Positions 53,293 through 61,868 are shown, counted from the first letter of the stretch. The stretch: 64,000 bases of DNA from an uncultured beta proteobacterium (GCA_903889565.1 CAISYC010000013.1:62001-126000); one strand, 5' to 3'. Made by a program: numbers and translations. The notes: a model not told the origin generated them from the sequence alone.

Positions 53293-53464
53293 TGCTCCGG
53301 GTTTCACCTAAGCACCGGTTTCCAATGGGTAAGCTGCCAACGCTCGCGGGTAAACGCACCACCCGCATGCTCCTCCTTGGTGCATCAAACGGAGGGTATG
53401 GTGCATGGCGCTGGACCCTGGGCGCGAGAGTGTCCGGGCTTTGCCCAAGGCGAAAAATTCGCGT

Positions 53465-53476
53465 TCTGTATACAAT
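53465..53476. promoter_or_regulatory. GntR-type palindrome upstream of TlpA-like gene
   Basis: TCTGTATACAAT matches the 12-bp consensus at 10 positions. It is 217 bp from the site at 53248, so DNA looping between two bound dimers is conceivable. Confidence 0.4.
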
Positions 53477-53581
53477 CGGCGGGGGCGAAATGTCGCCTCG
53501 CGACTGTAAGCGAGTCGGCGTCATCCGGCCAAGGTGCAAGTTTTTGCATTGCGGTAAAGTGCGCGGTTTCCGGTCAAGCCC

Positions 53582-54124
53582 ATGCAGATGGCACTCTCAA
53601 TGTTCGCCAAAATCGCGGTTGCAGTGTTCCTGTCGTTGTTGGCAGTTGCCGCAACGAGTGTCCCGGTTGCGGCAAAGACGCCCGGCGAAGTCGAAATCGG
53701 CGCTGTGCTTCGCGAGGTCGAGATGACCGGTCTGTCGGGACCGTCGCGCAAAATGTCGGCGTTTCGCGGCAAGCCGCTCATCATCAACATCTGGGCCAGC
53801 TGGTGCGAACCCTGTCGCAATGAAATGGCTTCGCTTGACCGGCTTGCCCGCCGTTACGGTGGCCGGCAGTTCAATGTGATCGGCATTTCAACGGACGACT
53901 ACCGTGATCGCGCCAGCGCGTTTTTGCTTCGTGCCAGGACCTCGTTCGGTCATTACATCGACAACGATCTCATTCTGGAAAATATGCTCGGCGCGGACAA
54001 GATTCCGCTGACGCTGCTGGTCGATGCGCAGGGCAGGGTGCAGGCAAAGATTTACGGCGCCAAGGAATGGGACAGTGCTGCGTCCAAAGCGCTGATTGCG
54101 AAGACGCTGGGTATCAGCCTGTGA
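53582..54124 (+). CDS. TlpA family thioredoxin-like protein
   Basis: Exported thioredoxin-fold protein of 180 aa. A hydrophobic signal/anchor (residues 8-30) is followed by KPLIINIWASWCEPCRNEM with redox cysteines Cys75 and Cys78 and the cis-Pro region DKIPLTLLVDAQGRV. Members reduce or isomerise cysteines of periplasmic proteins, including apocytochrome c. A class I cytochrome c gene lies 1.1 kb downstream on the other strand, a possible client. Alternative start at the third in-frame ATG (53600) would shorten the signal peptide. Confidence 0.88.
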   Translation: MQMALSMFAKIAVAVFLSLLAVAATSVPVAAKTPGEVEIGAVLREVEMTGLSGPSRKMSAFRGKPLIINIWASWCEPCRNEMASLDRLARRYGGRQFNVIGISTDDYRDRASAFLLRARTSFGHYIDNDLILENMLGADKIPLTLLVDAQGRVQAKIYGAKEWDSAASKALIAKTLGISL

Positions 54125-54182
54125 TCGCTTGCGCCCGCTGCGTGACAACGGTGACCTTGTGGACGTTGCCGCCAGGCGGTGT

Positions 54183-55178
54183 CTATTGCGGCTTGAGTCC
54201 GATTTCGGGCAGCAGTTTGCGGTAGCGCTGGTATTCATTGCGCCACTTCTCGGCATAGGCGGCGGTGCTGACGTCGATTGCGGGTTCGCCACCCTGACGG
54301 TCGAAAGTGACGCGAATTTCCGGGCGCTTGAGCACGTCCTGCACATCATCGTGAATGCGCGCGATCATCGCTTTCGACAGCGTCGCAGGTCCGACAATGC
54401 CGATCATGGTATCGACCTCGGCACCTTTCAGGCCGGCTTCGCCGACGGTGGGCACATCGGGCAACGCCGCCGCGCGCCTCGCGCTGGTCACCGCCAGCGC
54501 GCGCAGCTTGCCGTCCCTGACCATCGGCAGGGACGACGGTGAAATCCAGATCAGATAATGCACGCGGCTCGCCAGCATTTCGGTATACACATCCGGCACC
54601 GTCTTGAAGGGCACGTGCACCGCGTCGATGCCGGCGACGCGGTTGAATATCTCGGCGGTCAGGTGCGACGCGCTGCCGGCGCCGATGGACGCGAAGTTGA
54701 ACTGGCCGGGATGCGATTTCAGCAGCGCAATGAATTCGGCGGCGGTTTTGGCCGGCACGCCGGGGGCGACGACCAGTATGCTGGTGATCGAGGACAGCAG
54801 CACGATGGGCGCGAAATCCTCGAGCGGACGGTAGGGCGGTTTGCTCTGCAGCAGCGGTGCAACCTGCGTTGAAGTCGAGGCGACGCCAAGCGTGTAGCCG
54901 TCGGGTGTAGCCGCGGCGACCACTCCGGAACCAATCAGGCTGCCGGCCCCCGCGCGGTTATCGACGATAACCTGCTGCTTGTATTTGTCGCTCAGGGACT
55001 GCGCAACTGCGCGGCCCATGTAATCCATGCCGCTGCCGGTGGAGGCGGGAACAATCAGCCGCACCGGGCGCCGCGGATATTGAACATCGTTTTGCGCGTG
55101 GACGACCGCGATCGTGCACTGCGCGATGACGCATGCGGCGGCGAGTACTGAACGGGCGAGCAATTTCAATGAAGGCAT
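54183..55178 (-). CDS. Bug-family substrate-binding protein (second copy)
   Basis: Predicted periplasmic receptor of 331 aa. Signal peptide to about residue 29 (VVHAQ), then YPRRPVRLIVPASTGSGMDYMGRAVAQSLSD and VIVDNRAGAGSLIGSGVVA, the Bug signatures. Tripartite partner genes are absent. It is the last gene of an operon that begins with an exported flavoprotein and cytochrome c, 23 nt after the latter. Ligand unknown; divergent from the Bug protein at 589. Confidence 0.9.
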   Translation of the reverse strand: MPSLKLLARSVLAAACVIAQCTIAVVHAQNDVQYPRRPVRLIVPASTGSGMDYMGRAVAQSLSDKYKQQVIVDNRAGAGSLIGSGVVAAATPDGYTLGVASTSTQVAPLLQSKPPYRPLEDFAPIVLLSSITSILVVAPGVPAKTAAEFIALLKSHPGQFNFASIGAGSASHLTAEIFNRVAGIDAVHVPFKTVPDVYTEMLASRVHYLIWISPSSLPMVRDGKLRALAVTSARRAAALPDVPTVGEAGLKGAEVDTMIGIVGPATLSKAMIARIHDDVQDVLKRPEIRVTFDRQGGEPAIDVSTAAYAEKWRNEYQRYRKLLPEIGLKPQ

Positions 55179-55201
55179 GGCGTTCGATAATACAGCAGGC
55201 G

Positions 55202-55594
55202 TTATTTTGTTTTCTGTTGCAAAAAGCAGATCAGGTTTTTACGTGCAGCGGCGTCGGGCAGACCGGCGAACGGCATGGCCGTGCCGGGCACCAGCGCCGC
55301 CGGATTGGTCAGCCATTTTTCCAGCATTTCAGCATTCCAGGTAATGCCTGATTGTTTCAATGCCGCGGTGTAACCGACCGGAAAAATCGCGGTGCCGGCC
55401 TTGCGGCCAAACAGTTTGTGCAAATTGGGTCCCGATTTCTCGTAGTCCTTCGGCACATAGGTGTGACATCCCGCGCATTGCTGTTCCTGAAACAGGCGTT
55501 GCCCCTCGGCGATATTGCAAGGCTCGGCGCCGTATGCCACAAATGTTATCGCGCTGCTGATCGCAACCACAGCCAGTGCAGATGTTTTTTTCAT
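55202..55594 (-). CDS. Class I cytochrome c
   Basis: Periplasmic c-type cytochrome of 130 aa. A signal peptide (MKKTSALAVVAISSAITFVA) precedes heme motif Cys40-Ala-Gly-Cys43-His44 and the axial Met in GTAMPFAG. ATG 55594 lies 10 nt after the flavoprotein stop, suggesting it accepts electrons from that enzyme. The longer upstream frame overlaps the flavoprotein gene and was not used. Confidence 0.92.
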   Translation of the reverse strand: MKKTSALAVVAISSAITFVAYGAEPCNIAEGQRLFQEQQCAGCHTYVPKDYEKSGPNLHKLFGRKAGTAIFPVGYTAALKQSGITWNAEMLEKWLTNPAALVPGTAMPFAGLPDAAARKNLICFLQQKTK

Positions 55595-55604
55595 GGCGGT
55601 TCCC

Positions 55605-57287
55605 CTATACGGCCGCGATCTTGTTGATGTCCTTGCCCTGATCCTCGAGAATGATCCAGGCGGCATTTCTGCCGGGCTCGCCGCGCAGGCTGCCGCCCGG
55701 GTGCGTCATGCTGCCGGTCTGGTAGAGCCCCTTGATCGGCGTGCGGTAATTCGACCAGCCGGGCACCGGCCGCATGCTGCCCGATTGTGAGAACATTTCG
55801 GCCGCGCCGTGGCAGCTGCCGCCGACGTTGTTGATGTTGCGGCCCTCGATATCGAGCGGCGTGGCGATGCGTCGCGCGAGAATATTCCGCTCGTCCAGAT
55901 TCTCGGCGTAGGGGCGGATCCACTTCAGCAGGCGATCGGCGTAGGCACGTTTGATTTCGTCCCAGCGCTGCGCGCCGCCTTTCAGTTTGTACGGCGCGAG
56001 CACCTCGAGTTTCAGAATGTGCTTGCCCGGCGGCGCGCGCGAGGGATCGACCACCGTCGGATTGAAAACCTGGATGAACGGCAGCCCGTCGTAGAGCCGT
56101 CCCTCCATCGAGGCGTTGGCCTGCTTGATGCGACCTTCGAGGTTATCGATCACCTGCACCGCCGAGCAGTTGAGGCGTTCCTTGCCGACTTTCCAGCGCG
56201 GCGCCTCGTTCAGCGCGTAATGCACGCAGAACAGCATGTCGGTGAACAGCGGCGTCAGCATGCGCGCCGCTTCGACATAAACCGCGCCAAGTTCGGCGGG
56301 ATTCATCTTCGCCAGTTGCAGGATGTGCATCGACGAGACAACACCGAATTTTGCTCTGTAGACTTCGCCGCCGGCGGTTTTGACACCGGCGCAGCGGTCG
56401 TTTTCGATCACCAGTCCGGTGACGAATTTGTTGGTCAGCACGGTGCCCTGATGCGCTTCGACCATCTTCACCATGCTGTTGACGAGGCCGAGCGTGCCGC
56501 CGACCACCGACACCCAGCCGGCTTCCTGGCGACCGTGATACTGATCGAGCGAATCCATCCCGGTATGCTCGCGGTACGGCGGCTGGCGCGCGATCGTCGA
56601 GTAGTAGGTGAGGAAGGAGCGGAAATATTCGCTTTCGAATTCCTGCGTCAGCGTATCGGCCATGGTCTGGTGCATGCGCCGCAGCCAGACCGCGCCGTCC
56701 GGCCGTTTCATCAGCGCGTCATCGACCGAGGGCGCATAGCCGATCGGCGCGGCGTTGTATTTGCGCACCGCTTCCAGAAACGGACCCATGTCCTTGTAGA
56801 GAACGCGCAGGCGCGCCGCATCCTTGCTGGAAAAGCGGGAGAGTTCTTCGATCGTTCGATCGAACTCCTTCCAGATCTTGAGCGGCGTGCCGTCGTTGAA
56901 AAAAATCAGCGAGGAGAGATCGTCTTTGCTTAATGCAAAGCGCAGGCCGTATTTTTCGAGCTCGAGTTCACGCTTCACGTTATTGCGGAACAGGCCGCCG
57001 GGCGTATTCGCGCACGAGTCGTGCCAGAAGCCGGGCAGCGTCAGTTGCTCGGTCGCGGCATTGCCGCCGGCCACCGATTTCGCTTCCAGCACCACGCAGC
57101 GGTATCCGGCCTTGCCGAGATAACCGGCGCAGGCCAGCGCGTTGTGCCCGCCGCCGACGACGACGTAATCATATTCATCCCTGGCCGGCGTCTTGTCATC
57201 GGCAGACATGATCTGGGCGGCGACCTTGTCGCTGCCGACGGCAGCGGCGGACAAGCCGAATTGCAGAAAATTACGGCGATCGACCAT
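55605..57287 (-). CDS. Tat-exported FAD-dependent oxidoreductase, phytoene desaturase-like
   Basis: Flavoprotein of 560 aa. The N-terminus MVDRRNFLQFGLSAAAVG contains a twin-arginine export motif. The dinucleotide-binding fold follows at about residues 40-70 (YDYVVVGGGHNALACAGYL, then VVLEAKSVAGGNAAT). The C-terminal MTHPGGSLRGEPGRNAAW is typical of NAD(P)/FAD oxidoreductases of the CrtI-like superfamily. Carotenoid synthesis is unlikely because the protein seems periplasmic and sits with a cytochrome c and a Bug receptor; the substrate is unknown. Confidence 0.87.
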   Translation of the reverse strand: MVDRRNFLQFGLSAAAVGSDKVAAQIMSADDKTPARDEYDYVVVGGGHNALACAGYLGKAGYRCVVLEAKSVAGGNAATEQLTLPGFWHDSCANTPGGLFRNNVKRELELEKYGLRFALSKDDLSSLIFFNDGTPLKIWKEFDRTIEELSRFSSKDAARLRVLYKDMGPFLEAVRKYNAAPIGYAPSVDDALMKRPDGAVWLRRMHQTMADTLTQEFESEYFRSFLTYYSTIARQPPYREHTGMDSLDQYHGRQEAGWVSVVGGTLGLVNSMVKMVEAHQGTVLTNKFVTGLVIENDRCAGVKTAGGEVYRAKFGVVSSMHILQLAKMNPAELGAVYVEAARMLTPLFTDMLFCVHYALNEAPRWKVGKERLNCSAVQVIDNLEGRIKQANASMEGRLYDGLPFIQVFNPTVVDPSRAPPGKHILKLEVLAPYKLKGGAQRWDEIKRAYADRLLKWIRPYAENLDERNILARRIATPLDIEGRNINNVGGSCHGAAEMFSQSGSMRPVPGWSNYRTPIKGLYQTGSMTHPGGSLRGEPGRNAAWIILEDQGKDINKIAAV

Positions 57288-57420
57288 GCATCCTCCTCAG
57301 TGATCTTCCGGTGTGAGATCTGTTTTTATTGCCGGATTGCCGGCAAATTATAGGCGAGAAAAAGACCGGCCTTCGTGAAAAAGAATCGAACACCCGGAGC
57401 TGCGTCGCCGTCCACGCGGT

Positions 57421-57852
57421 CTAGACCACCTTTTTATAGACCTGGACGAAGCGATCGTTTTTGGCAACCCCATAGTCGCCGGGAGCGTATTGCAGCAGCC
57501 AGTCGCCGGCATCGCCATGCAGCAGGTCGCCGCCGGCGGAGCGGGCTGCGGTAAAGGGTTCGCTGAGTTGCCGCGCCAGCACCGGTTGCGGCCGTGCCTG
57601 ATAACGGCCGTCGCCATTGGCGACGGTGCCGGCGAGCGGCGCGTATTTGGCGGCGAAGCGGTCGCGCGAAACGCTCCAGCGCGTAGCGGTCGAGCCGGTG
57701 ATCAAAGCGTCGCCGGCGCGATAACGATTCGGCCCCTCGGTACTGATCAATTCGCCGTCGCTGCGTGCAAATTCGACGCTGACGATTTCGGTCTTGATAT
57801 AGCGCGCGGCCAGCGGGTCGGTGGCAAGATCGATGTTGCCGAGTTCGAGCAT
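57421..57852 (-). CDS. PGDYG-motif hypothetical protein
   Basis: Protein of 143 aa without signal peptide or membrane segment. It contains a C-terminal stretch GDWLLQYAPGDYGVAKNDRFVQVYKKV resembling the PGDYG domain, and an earlier similar half (EFARSDGELISTEGPNRYRAGDALITG; first part) suggesting an internal duplication. Function unknown. It is 8 nt after the DUF1080 gene, so the two are probably co-transcribed. Confidence 0.7.
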   Translation of the reverse strand: MLELGNIDLATDPLAARYIKTEIVSVEFARSDGELISTEGPNRYRAGDALITGSTATRWSVSRDRFAAKYAPLAGTVANGDGRYQARPQPVLARQLSEPFTAARSAGGDLLHGDAGDWLLQYAPGDYGVAKNDRFVQVYKKVV

Positions 57853-57860
57853 GACGAAAA

Positions 57861-58454
57861 CTACAGCGGCCTGACCATCACCTTGCGGAACTTGATTGTG
57901 CCGGAATTGTATTGAAGGGCAATCGGACCGCTGGTGAACGCGCCGTCGTTGACATCAACCGCCGGTTCGCCGTTCATTTTGACCGTCATGTGCGGCCCGC
58001 GCGCGCTGATTTCCATCGTGTTCCAGTGGCCGGCAGCTTTGAAGGTCGGCGCGGCTTTGGCCGGCGGCATCAACGACGCGGTGGCCATGGTCGGGCTCTT
58101 GTCCCAGATCTGTATCTCGTAGGCGGCGCGCGTATTGACAACCTTCTGGTTCATCACGCGAATGTAAATGCCGCTGTTGGCTTCTTCGTCCGCCCAGAAT
58201 TCAGCATAGACCTCAAGGTCCTTGTAGGAATCCTTCGACAGCAGTATGCCGGTTTCAGCGGTGGTTTTTTTGTCGGCCTGAATCGCGCCGTTGATCGCGG
58301 TCCAGTTGGCAGAGCCGAGTTGGGTGAAATTCTGCAATCCGTTGGCGCCATCGATCAGCGTAATCCAGCCGGGGCCCGATGGCTGACCGGCACAGCCGCA
58401 CAGTGCGCACGCAATCAAAAGCAATGAAGCCGTCGCAGAAAATATTGTTTTCAT
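57861..58454 (-). CDS. DUF1080 (3-keto-disaccharide hydrolase-like) lipoprotein
   Basis: Secreted protein of 197 aa. A lipoprotein signal ends at ALCGC (Cys20). The concanavalin-like DUF1080 fold is indicated by WITLIDGANGLQNF, FWADEEANSGIYIRV, AYEIQIWDKSP, GHWNTMEISARGPHMTVKMNG (first part) and IALQYNSGTIKFRKVMVRPL. Members bind or cleave carbohydrates, often unknown. A terminator lies upstream (58509), so this gene starts its own unit. Confidence 0.87.
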   Translation of the reverse strand: MKTIFSATASLLLIACALCGCAGQPSGPGWITLIDGANGLQNFTQLGSANWTAINGAIQADKKTTAETGILLSKDSYKDLEVYAEFWADEEANSGIYIRVMNQKVVNTRAAYEIQIWDKSPTMATASLMPPAKAAPTFKAAGHWNTMEISARGPHMTVKMNGEPAVDVNDGAFTSGPIALQYNSGTIKFRKVMVRPL

Positions 58455-58508
58455 GATGATCCCCTCCGAGTTGGACGGGCAGACGATAGCAGGAGTGTCG
58501 TAAAAGCA

Positions 58509-58533
58509 AAAGGCCGCGTTTCAGGCGGCCTTT
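58509..58533 (-). terminator. Terminator downstream of small lipoprotein gene
   Basis: AAAGGCCGC pairs perfectly with GCGGCCTTT across a 7-nt loop, with flanking A/T residues. It lies 111 nt after the lipoprotein gene stop (58644) in the minus direction. Confidence 0.8.
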
Positions 58534-58643
58534 CGAGGGAATCCGGCACTGATCTGTGCCCTGACCGATCAATAAACAAATTTCTTATCGCCTGAAATCG
58601 TCCACCGGCGGCCGCCCAGAGGACGGCAGGCCTCTGGCAAATT

Positions 58644-59009
58644 TCACCAGCTGATTTCGTCGCAAAAATTGCTGCTGCGCTTGCCGATGCTGAGTGCGGT
58701 AACTTCGATGTCGCCGATTTTGCCGCTGGAATTCGCAATAATCCTGAGGTCGCAGAAGTAGGTGGTTCCGGCCACGCTCTCCTGTCGGCTCCATACGTAG
58801 ACGAACTGGCCCGTGGGGTTGGTCATCTTGTTGGCGGGCGCGCCCAGTTTTGCGAAGAATTCGTCGGTCTGCTTGCCGCCCCATTTCGAGCGCAATTCCT
58901 GATTGGCTTTGAGATTGGCATTGGGCTTGGAGAACGGCGAATATTCACTGATCGTCGCGCAGCCGGCAGCGGCCACGGTAACGAACGCTAAAACCAGAAC
59001 AGATTTCAT
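58644..59009 (-). CDS. Small hypothetical lipoprotein
   Basis: Protein of 121 aa with a lipoprotein signal ending at VAAAGC. The mature part contains NQELRSKWGGKQTDEFFAKLGAP and YVWSRQESVAGTTYFCDLRIIANSSGKI (first part), similar in style to small outer-membrane lipoproteins that start with a catalytically silent lid domain; no confident family. ATG 59009 is preferred over one six codons upstream because the signal begins there. A terminator follows. Confidence 0.75.
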   Translation of the reverse strand: MKSVLVLAFVTVAAAGCATISEYSPFSKPNANLKANQELRSKWGGKQTDEFFAKLGAPANKMTNPTGQFVYVWSRQESVAGTTYFCDLRIIANSSGKIGDIEVTALSIGKRSSNFCDEISW

Positions 59010-59149
59010 GAGCAAACGCCTTTGCATGTTGAATGTTCGCGCCGCACGCGGGCGAAGAGCGGCGCCCAGAATAGCAAAATCGGCACTGCGCGTCGCCGCT
59101 TCGCGAAATTGTCACTCTAACGGCGCCGTCGCCGCCATCCGGGAAAGAA

Positions 59150-59175
59150 AAAGGCCACCCCGCGGCGTGGCCTTT
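59150..59175 (-). terminator. Terminator downstream of cupin gene
   Basis: AAAGGCCAC pairs with GTGGCCTTT over an 8-nt loop. It is 52 nt after the cupin stop on the minus strand. Confidence 0.8.
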
Positions 59176-59227
59176 CGTTTGTAACCGCCAGCCGTCCCGC
59201 ATTCGAAACGGCGGGCGGAATGGTGGC

Positions 59228-59692
59228 TTAGTGCGGCTCGTTCCAACCGGTCGTTTTCGCGCCCTGCGTCGCGACCAGAACAAATGCCATGACGCAAGGT
59301 TCGGTGCCGCGGTTGTTCCAGTTGTGCAAGGTGCCGCGCTGAATGACAACGTCGCCGGGCTTCAGATGCACCTCGCCGTCCTCCATTTCCATCCACATTT
59401 CGCCGGAAATGCAGATGCCGTAATCGATCGAGTCGGTCTTGTGCCAGCGCGCGACATTGTTGGGCTCGTAGCGGCCGTAACGGAAAACCGAGCCGCCGGC
59501 GAGGCTGGTGCCCAGATCCCAGGTATTCGGATCCTCTTCGGTCGATTCGGCCGGCAACTGGCGCGTCGCCCACATCGGGATGTTGTCGAAGCCGGGCCGC
59601 AGATTGACCGGCTCGATTTCGCTGTCCCACTTGATGCAGCTTTTCCCGTCTTTGTTGAAGCCGGTGACGACTCTGCGTCCTTTGATGCTCAT
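59228..59692 (-). CDS. Cupin domain-containing protein
   Basis: Single-cupin protein of 154 aa. Motif 1 spans RWHKTDSIDYGICISGEMWMEMEDGE and motif 2 is KPGDVVIQRGTLHNWNNRG, giving metal-binding candidates in WHKTDSID and LHNW. Monocistronic with its own terminator. Such small cupins are often ring-cleavage or gentisate-like accessory enzymes; no substrate is suggested by context. Confidence 0.88.
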   Translation of the reverse strand: MSIKGRRVVTGFNKDGKSCIKWDSEIEPVNLRPGFDNIPMWATRQLPAESTEEDPNTWDLGTSLAGGSVFRYGRYEPNNVARWHKTDSIDYGICISGEMWMEMEDGEVHLKPGDVVIQRGTLHNWNNRGTEPCVMAFVLVATQGAKTTGWNEPH

Positions 59693-59790
59693 TGCAAGTT
59701 CTCCTGTAATCGCGATGATGGATTAATCGGTTGTGCAAAATGCGCCAGAACCTTGCGCGCATTTTACCGCGCGGGCGGATCGGCTCGCGT

Positions 59791-60024
59791 TCAAACCGGC
59801 CGCCACGTCGGCTTGTGATGAAGATAGAGCTCTTCCACTTTCTGCCTGGCCCACGGCGTGCGCCGCAGAAACTTCAAACTCGACGAAATGCTCGGATCCT
59901 GCGTGAAGCAGCGAATGGGCACCGCAGCGCCCATCGCTGCCCAGCCCAGACGATCGACCATTTCGGTGAGCAGCTGCGCGAGCGTGACGCCGTGCAATGG
60001 ATTGCGCGGTTGAATCTGGCTCAT
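59791..60024 (-). CDS. VF530 family DNA-binding protein (DUF2132)
   Basis: Small protein of 77 aa. NPLHGVTLAQLLTEMVDRLGWAAMG, IRCFTQDPSISSSLKFLRRTPWARQKVEELY (first part) cover the whole DUF2132 fold. ATG 60024 gives the conserved start MSQIQPRNPLHG; the frame runs on into the upstream gap without homology. Located 37 nt after the FKBP gene on the same strand. Confidence 0.88.
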   Translation of the reverse strand: MSQIQPRNPLHGVTLAQLLTEMVDRLGWAAMGAAVPIRCFTQDPSISSSLKFLRRTPWARQKVEELYLHHKPTWRPV

Positions 60025-60061
60025 GGCGACAGCGGGCGAGGGCAGGATGTAATGCGGCCTG

Positions 60062-60472
60062 CTACTGCAGGATTTCCAGAAGTTCGACTTCAAAAGTCAG
60101 GGTTGCATCCGGCGGTATCGTGCCGGGAATACCCTGGCTGCCGTAAGCCAGTCTCGACGGACAAACCAGTTTTGCCTTGCCGCCCACTCTGATCAGTTGC
60201 ACACCCTCGGTCCAGCATGAAATGACGCGGTTCAATGGAAACGTTGCCGGTTGCCCTCGGCTGTAGGAACTGTCGAATTCCTTGCCGTCAGCCAGCACGC
60301 CGCGGTAGTGAACCTTGACGGTATCCGTGCTTTTCGGGCTGGCGCCGCTGCCTTCCTTGAGCATGGTGACGCCGATTCCGGAAAATGTTTTGACTTCCTT
60401 GGGTTCGGCTGCAATGGCGGGCAGCGAAACGGCAATGAACAGGACGGTAACGGCAGTAGCCAATTTTTTCAT
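60062..60472 (-). CDS. FKBP-type peptidyl-prolyl cis-trans isomerase
   Basis: Periplasmic isomerase of 136 aa. A signal peptide ends near AIAAE. The FKBP fold is complete: VKVHYRGVLADGKEFDSSYSRG, FPLNRVISCWTEGVQLIRVGGKAKLVCPSRLAYG (first part), PGTIPPDATLTFEVELLEI. It catalyses proline isomerisation during protein folding. ATGA-type coupling is absent; the VF530 gene follows 37 nt on. Confidence 0.93.
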   Translation of the reverse strand: MKKLATAVTVLFIAVSLPAIAAEPKEVKTFSGIGVTMLKEGSGASPKSTDTVKVHYRGVLADGKEFDSSYSRGQPATFPLNRVISCWTEGVQLIRVGGKAKLVCPSRLAYGSQGIPGTIPPDATLTFEVELLEILQ

Positions 60473-60606
60473 GAAAGGACCTTTTGAAGGTTGTTATCGG
60501 TATGTTGAATACGGCGAACGCAAGCGTGTGCCTGTTGATGTCGCGGGATTTTAGTCTAATGTCGATAACATCGAGCTTGGGCTCAATTCCGCATTCGTCT
60601 GAAAAG

Positions 60607-60634
60607 AAAAAGACCACCCAGAAGGTGGCCTTTT
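60607..60634 (-). terminator. Terminator next to the IS110 remnant
   Basis: CCACC at 60614-60618 pairs with GGTGG at 60624-60628, flanked by AAAG and CTTTT with one mismatch. It would terminate minus-strand transcription coming from the IS110 remnant side, and may belong to a gene that was displaced there. Confidence 0.6.
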
Positions 60635-60715
60635 ACGTGAATCTGGCTCCCTTCATCGGGCAAATCCGGGCACTGGAGTGAAGTCATTTCGCTCCCTTAA
60701 TGGCAGGTTCCTGCA

Positions 60716-61434
60716 TTCCATCACCGCGTGCACGAACTGCACCCCGCGCAGCGCCTGCAGTTGTTTGACCGCGGGTGCAAAGCGCCAGCCGTCCACCGCC
60801 TGTTCGATCGCGCGCGTGAGCCGCTCGATGCGCGAACCGGCCACCACCACCGCGTCAACATACTCCTCGAAGGCGATTTGCTGCACCGGCTGCGGCAGCT
60901 TCAGTTGCGCCAGCCAGCGCCGGTGCGCCTGTGTCCACGCGCATTTGCCCACGTAGCGGATCTCGTTCCTCAACAGCAACGCCTGCAGTTGCTGGCGCGC
61001 CCGGCGGTGCGCGATGATCGCGTCGTCGCGCGAGCGCACCAGGTCGCGCACCGCCTCGTCGGTCTCGGCCGGCACGTAGATCGGCTCCAGTTCTCCCGCG
61101 CGCGCCATGCGCGCAATCTTCTCGCTGTCGCGCCGGTCGGTCTTGATCCGATCGCCGCTCTTCTTCGGGATCAGCGACGGGGCGACACTACCCAGCAGGC
61201 GTGGCCGCGCGCACGAATGCACCGCTCGATCCAGAACCCGCACGGCCCCGCCTCATAGACAAAATGCAGTTCCCCGCCCGCGGATTCGAGCTTGCGCACC
61301 GCCTTGGCCAGCGCCGCCCGGTCGCCGCCAATCTGGCCCCAGCGGCGAACCTCACCGCCGACTTCTGCCACCGTCATATCGATCGATTCTTTGTGCACAT
61401 CCATTCCCACGAAAACCTTGCTAGACTTTCTCAT
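60716..61434 (-). pseudogene. IS110 family transposase, frameshifted and truncated
   Basis: The N-terminal piece (61434 to 61171) has the DEDD start KVFVGMDVHKESIDMTVAE and VYEAGPCGFWIERCIRARGHACWVV. A frameshift near 61180-61190 moves homology into another frame, which continues APSLIPKKSGDRIKTDRRD and RRARQQLQALLLR. Homology stops after LQALRGVQFVHAV near 60720, so the C-terminal transposase_20 catalytic part is missing (full members are about 340 aa). The open tail to 60653 (RNDFTPVPGFAR) is unlike IS110. Both lesions make it inactive. No clear IS ends were identified. Confidence 0.85.
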
Positions 61435-61552
61435 GGCCTGCCTCCTGAGTTTGGTTGATTCCCCACGGACAACCCTGTGGCTCTACGCGCTACCGCGCGC
61501 AATCCACGCTATCACGGAGGCGGGCCGCCTTCAGTTAAGCCATTCTGTCTAA

Positions 61553-61867
61553 ATGGCTGCCAAATCTACACGGCCTTGGACATTTCGTCAGCATTTCTCG
61601 TGGCGAGCAAGTACTTTGCTTCTTGCTTACTTTGTGGTGCTTGCATTGCTAGGGGCATTCCACACATCGCTACCACAGTTGTTCTCCTCTGCCATAGTAT
61701 GGGCGCAAGAAACACTGGGGCCAGGCGCTTTAATTGTTTGGTTGCCAGCTGCAATTCTGTCCCTTGCATATTTTGTTTCTTCAATATGGAGGAGAAACCC
61801 TCAGGTCCAGTTTGTAGCGGAGCTATTCGTGGCAGTTCTCATCGCGGTCTTGATGCCGACGTACTGA
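61553..61867 (+). CDS. Small hypothetical membrane protein
   Basis: Protein of 104 aa with two to three hydrophobic segments: LLLAYFVVLALLGAF (residues 22-36), LIVWLPAAILSLAYFV (60-75) and FVAELFVAVLIAVLMP (87-102). The N-terminus is basic. No family recognised. It lies between the IS110 remnant and the integrase fragment in a base composition that is visibly less GC-rich than its surroundings, so may be cargo of a lost element. Confidence 0.5.
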   Translation: MAAKSTRPWTFRQHFSWRASTLLLAYFVVLALLGAFHTSLPQLFSSAIVWAQETLGPGALIVWLPAAILSLAYFVSSIWRRNPQVQFVAELFVAVLIAVLMPTY

Positions 61868-61868
61868 T

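Larger units (their letters stand above)
53158..53581. other. Divergent control region dioxygenase operon / TlpA-like gene
   Basis: This 424-nt gap contains no supported gene. It holds GntR-type palindromes at 53248 and 53465, a minus-strand sigma-54 element at 53278, and two GGTGCA half-sites at 53379 and 53400 that are 21 nt apart and resemble NtrC half-sites. Confidence 0.6.

Noticed and set aside
53311-53330. GCACC...GGGT as a full NtrC site upstream of the dioxygenase promoter
   Set aside because: The half-sites are 10 nt apart instead of 5 and the right half is degenerate; only isolated GGTGCA half-sites are kept.
61171-61243. Programmed frameshift in the IS110 transposase
   Set aside because: IS110 transposases are normally a single frame, and the C-terminal domain is also missing, so random decay is simpler.
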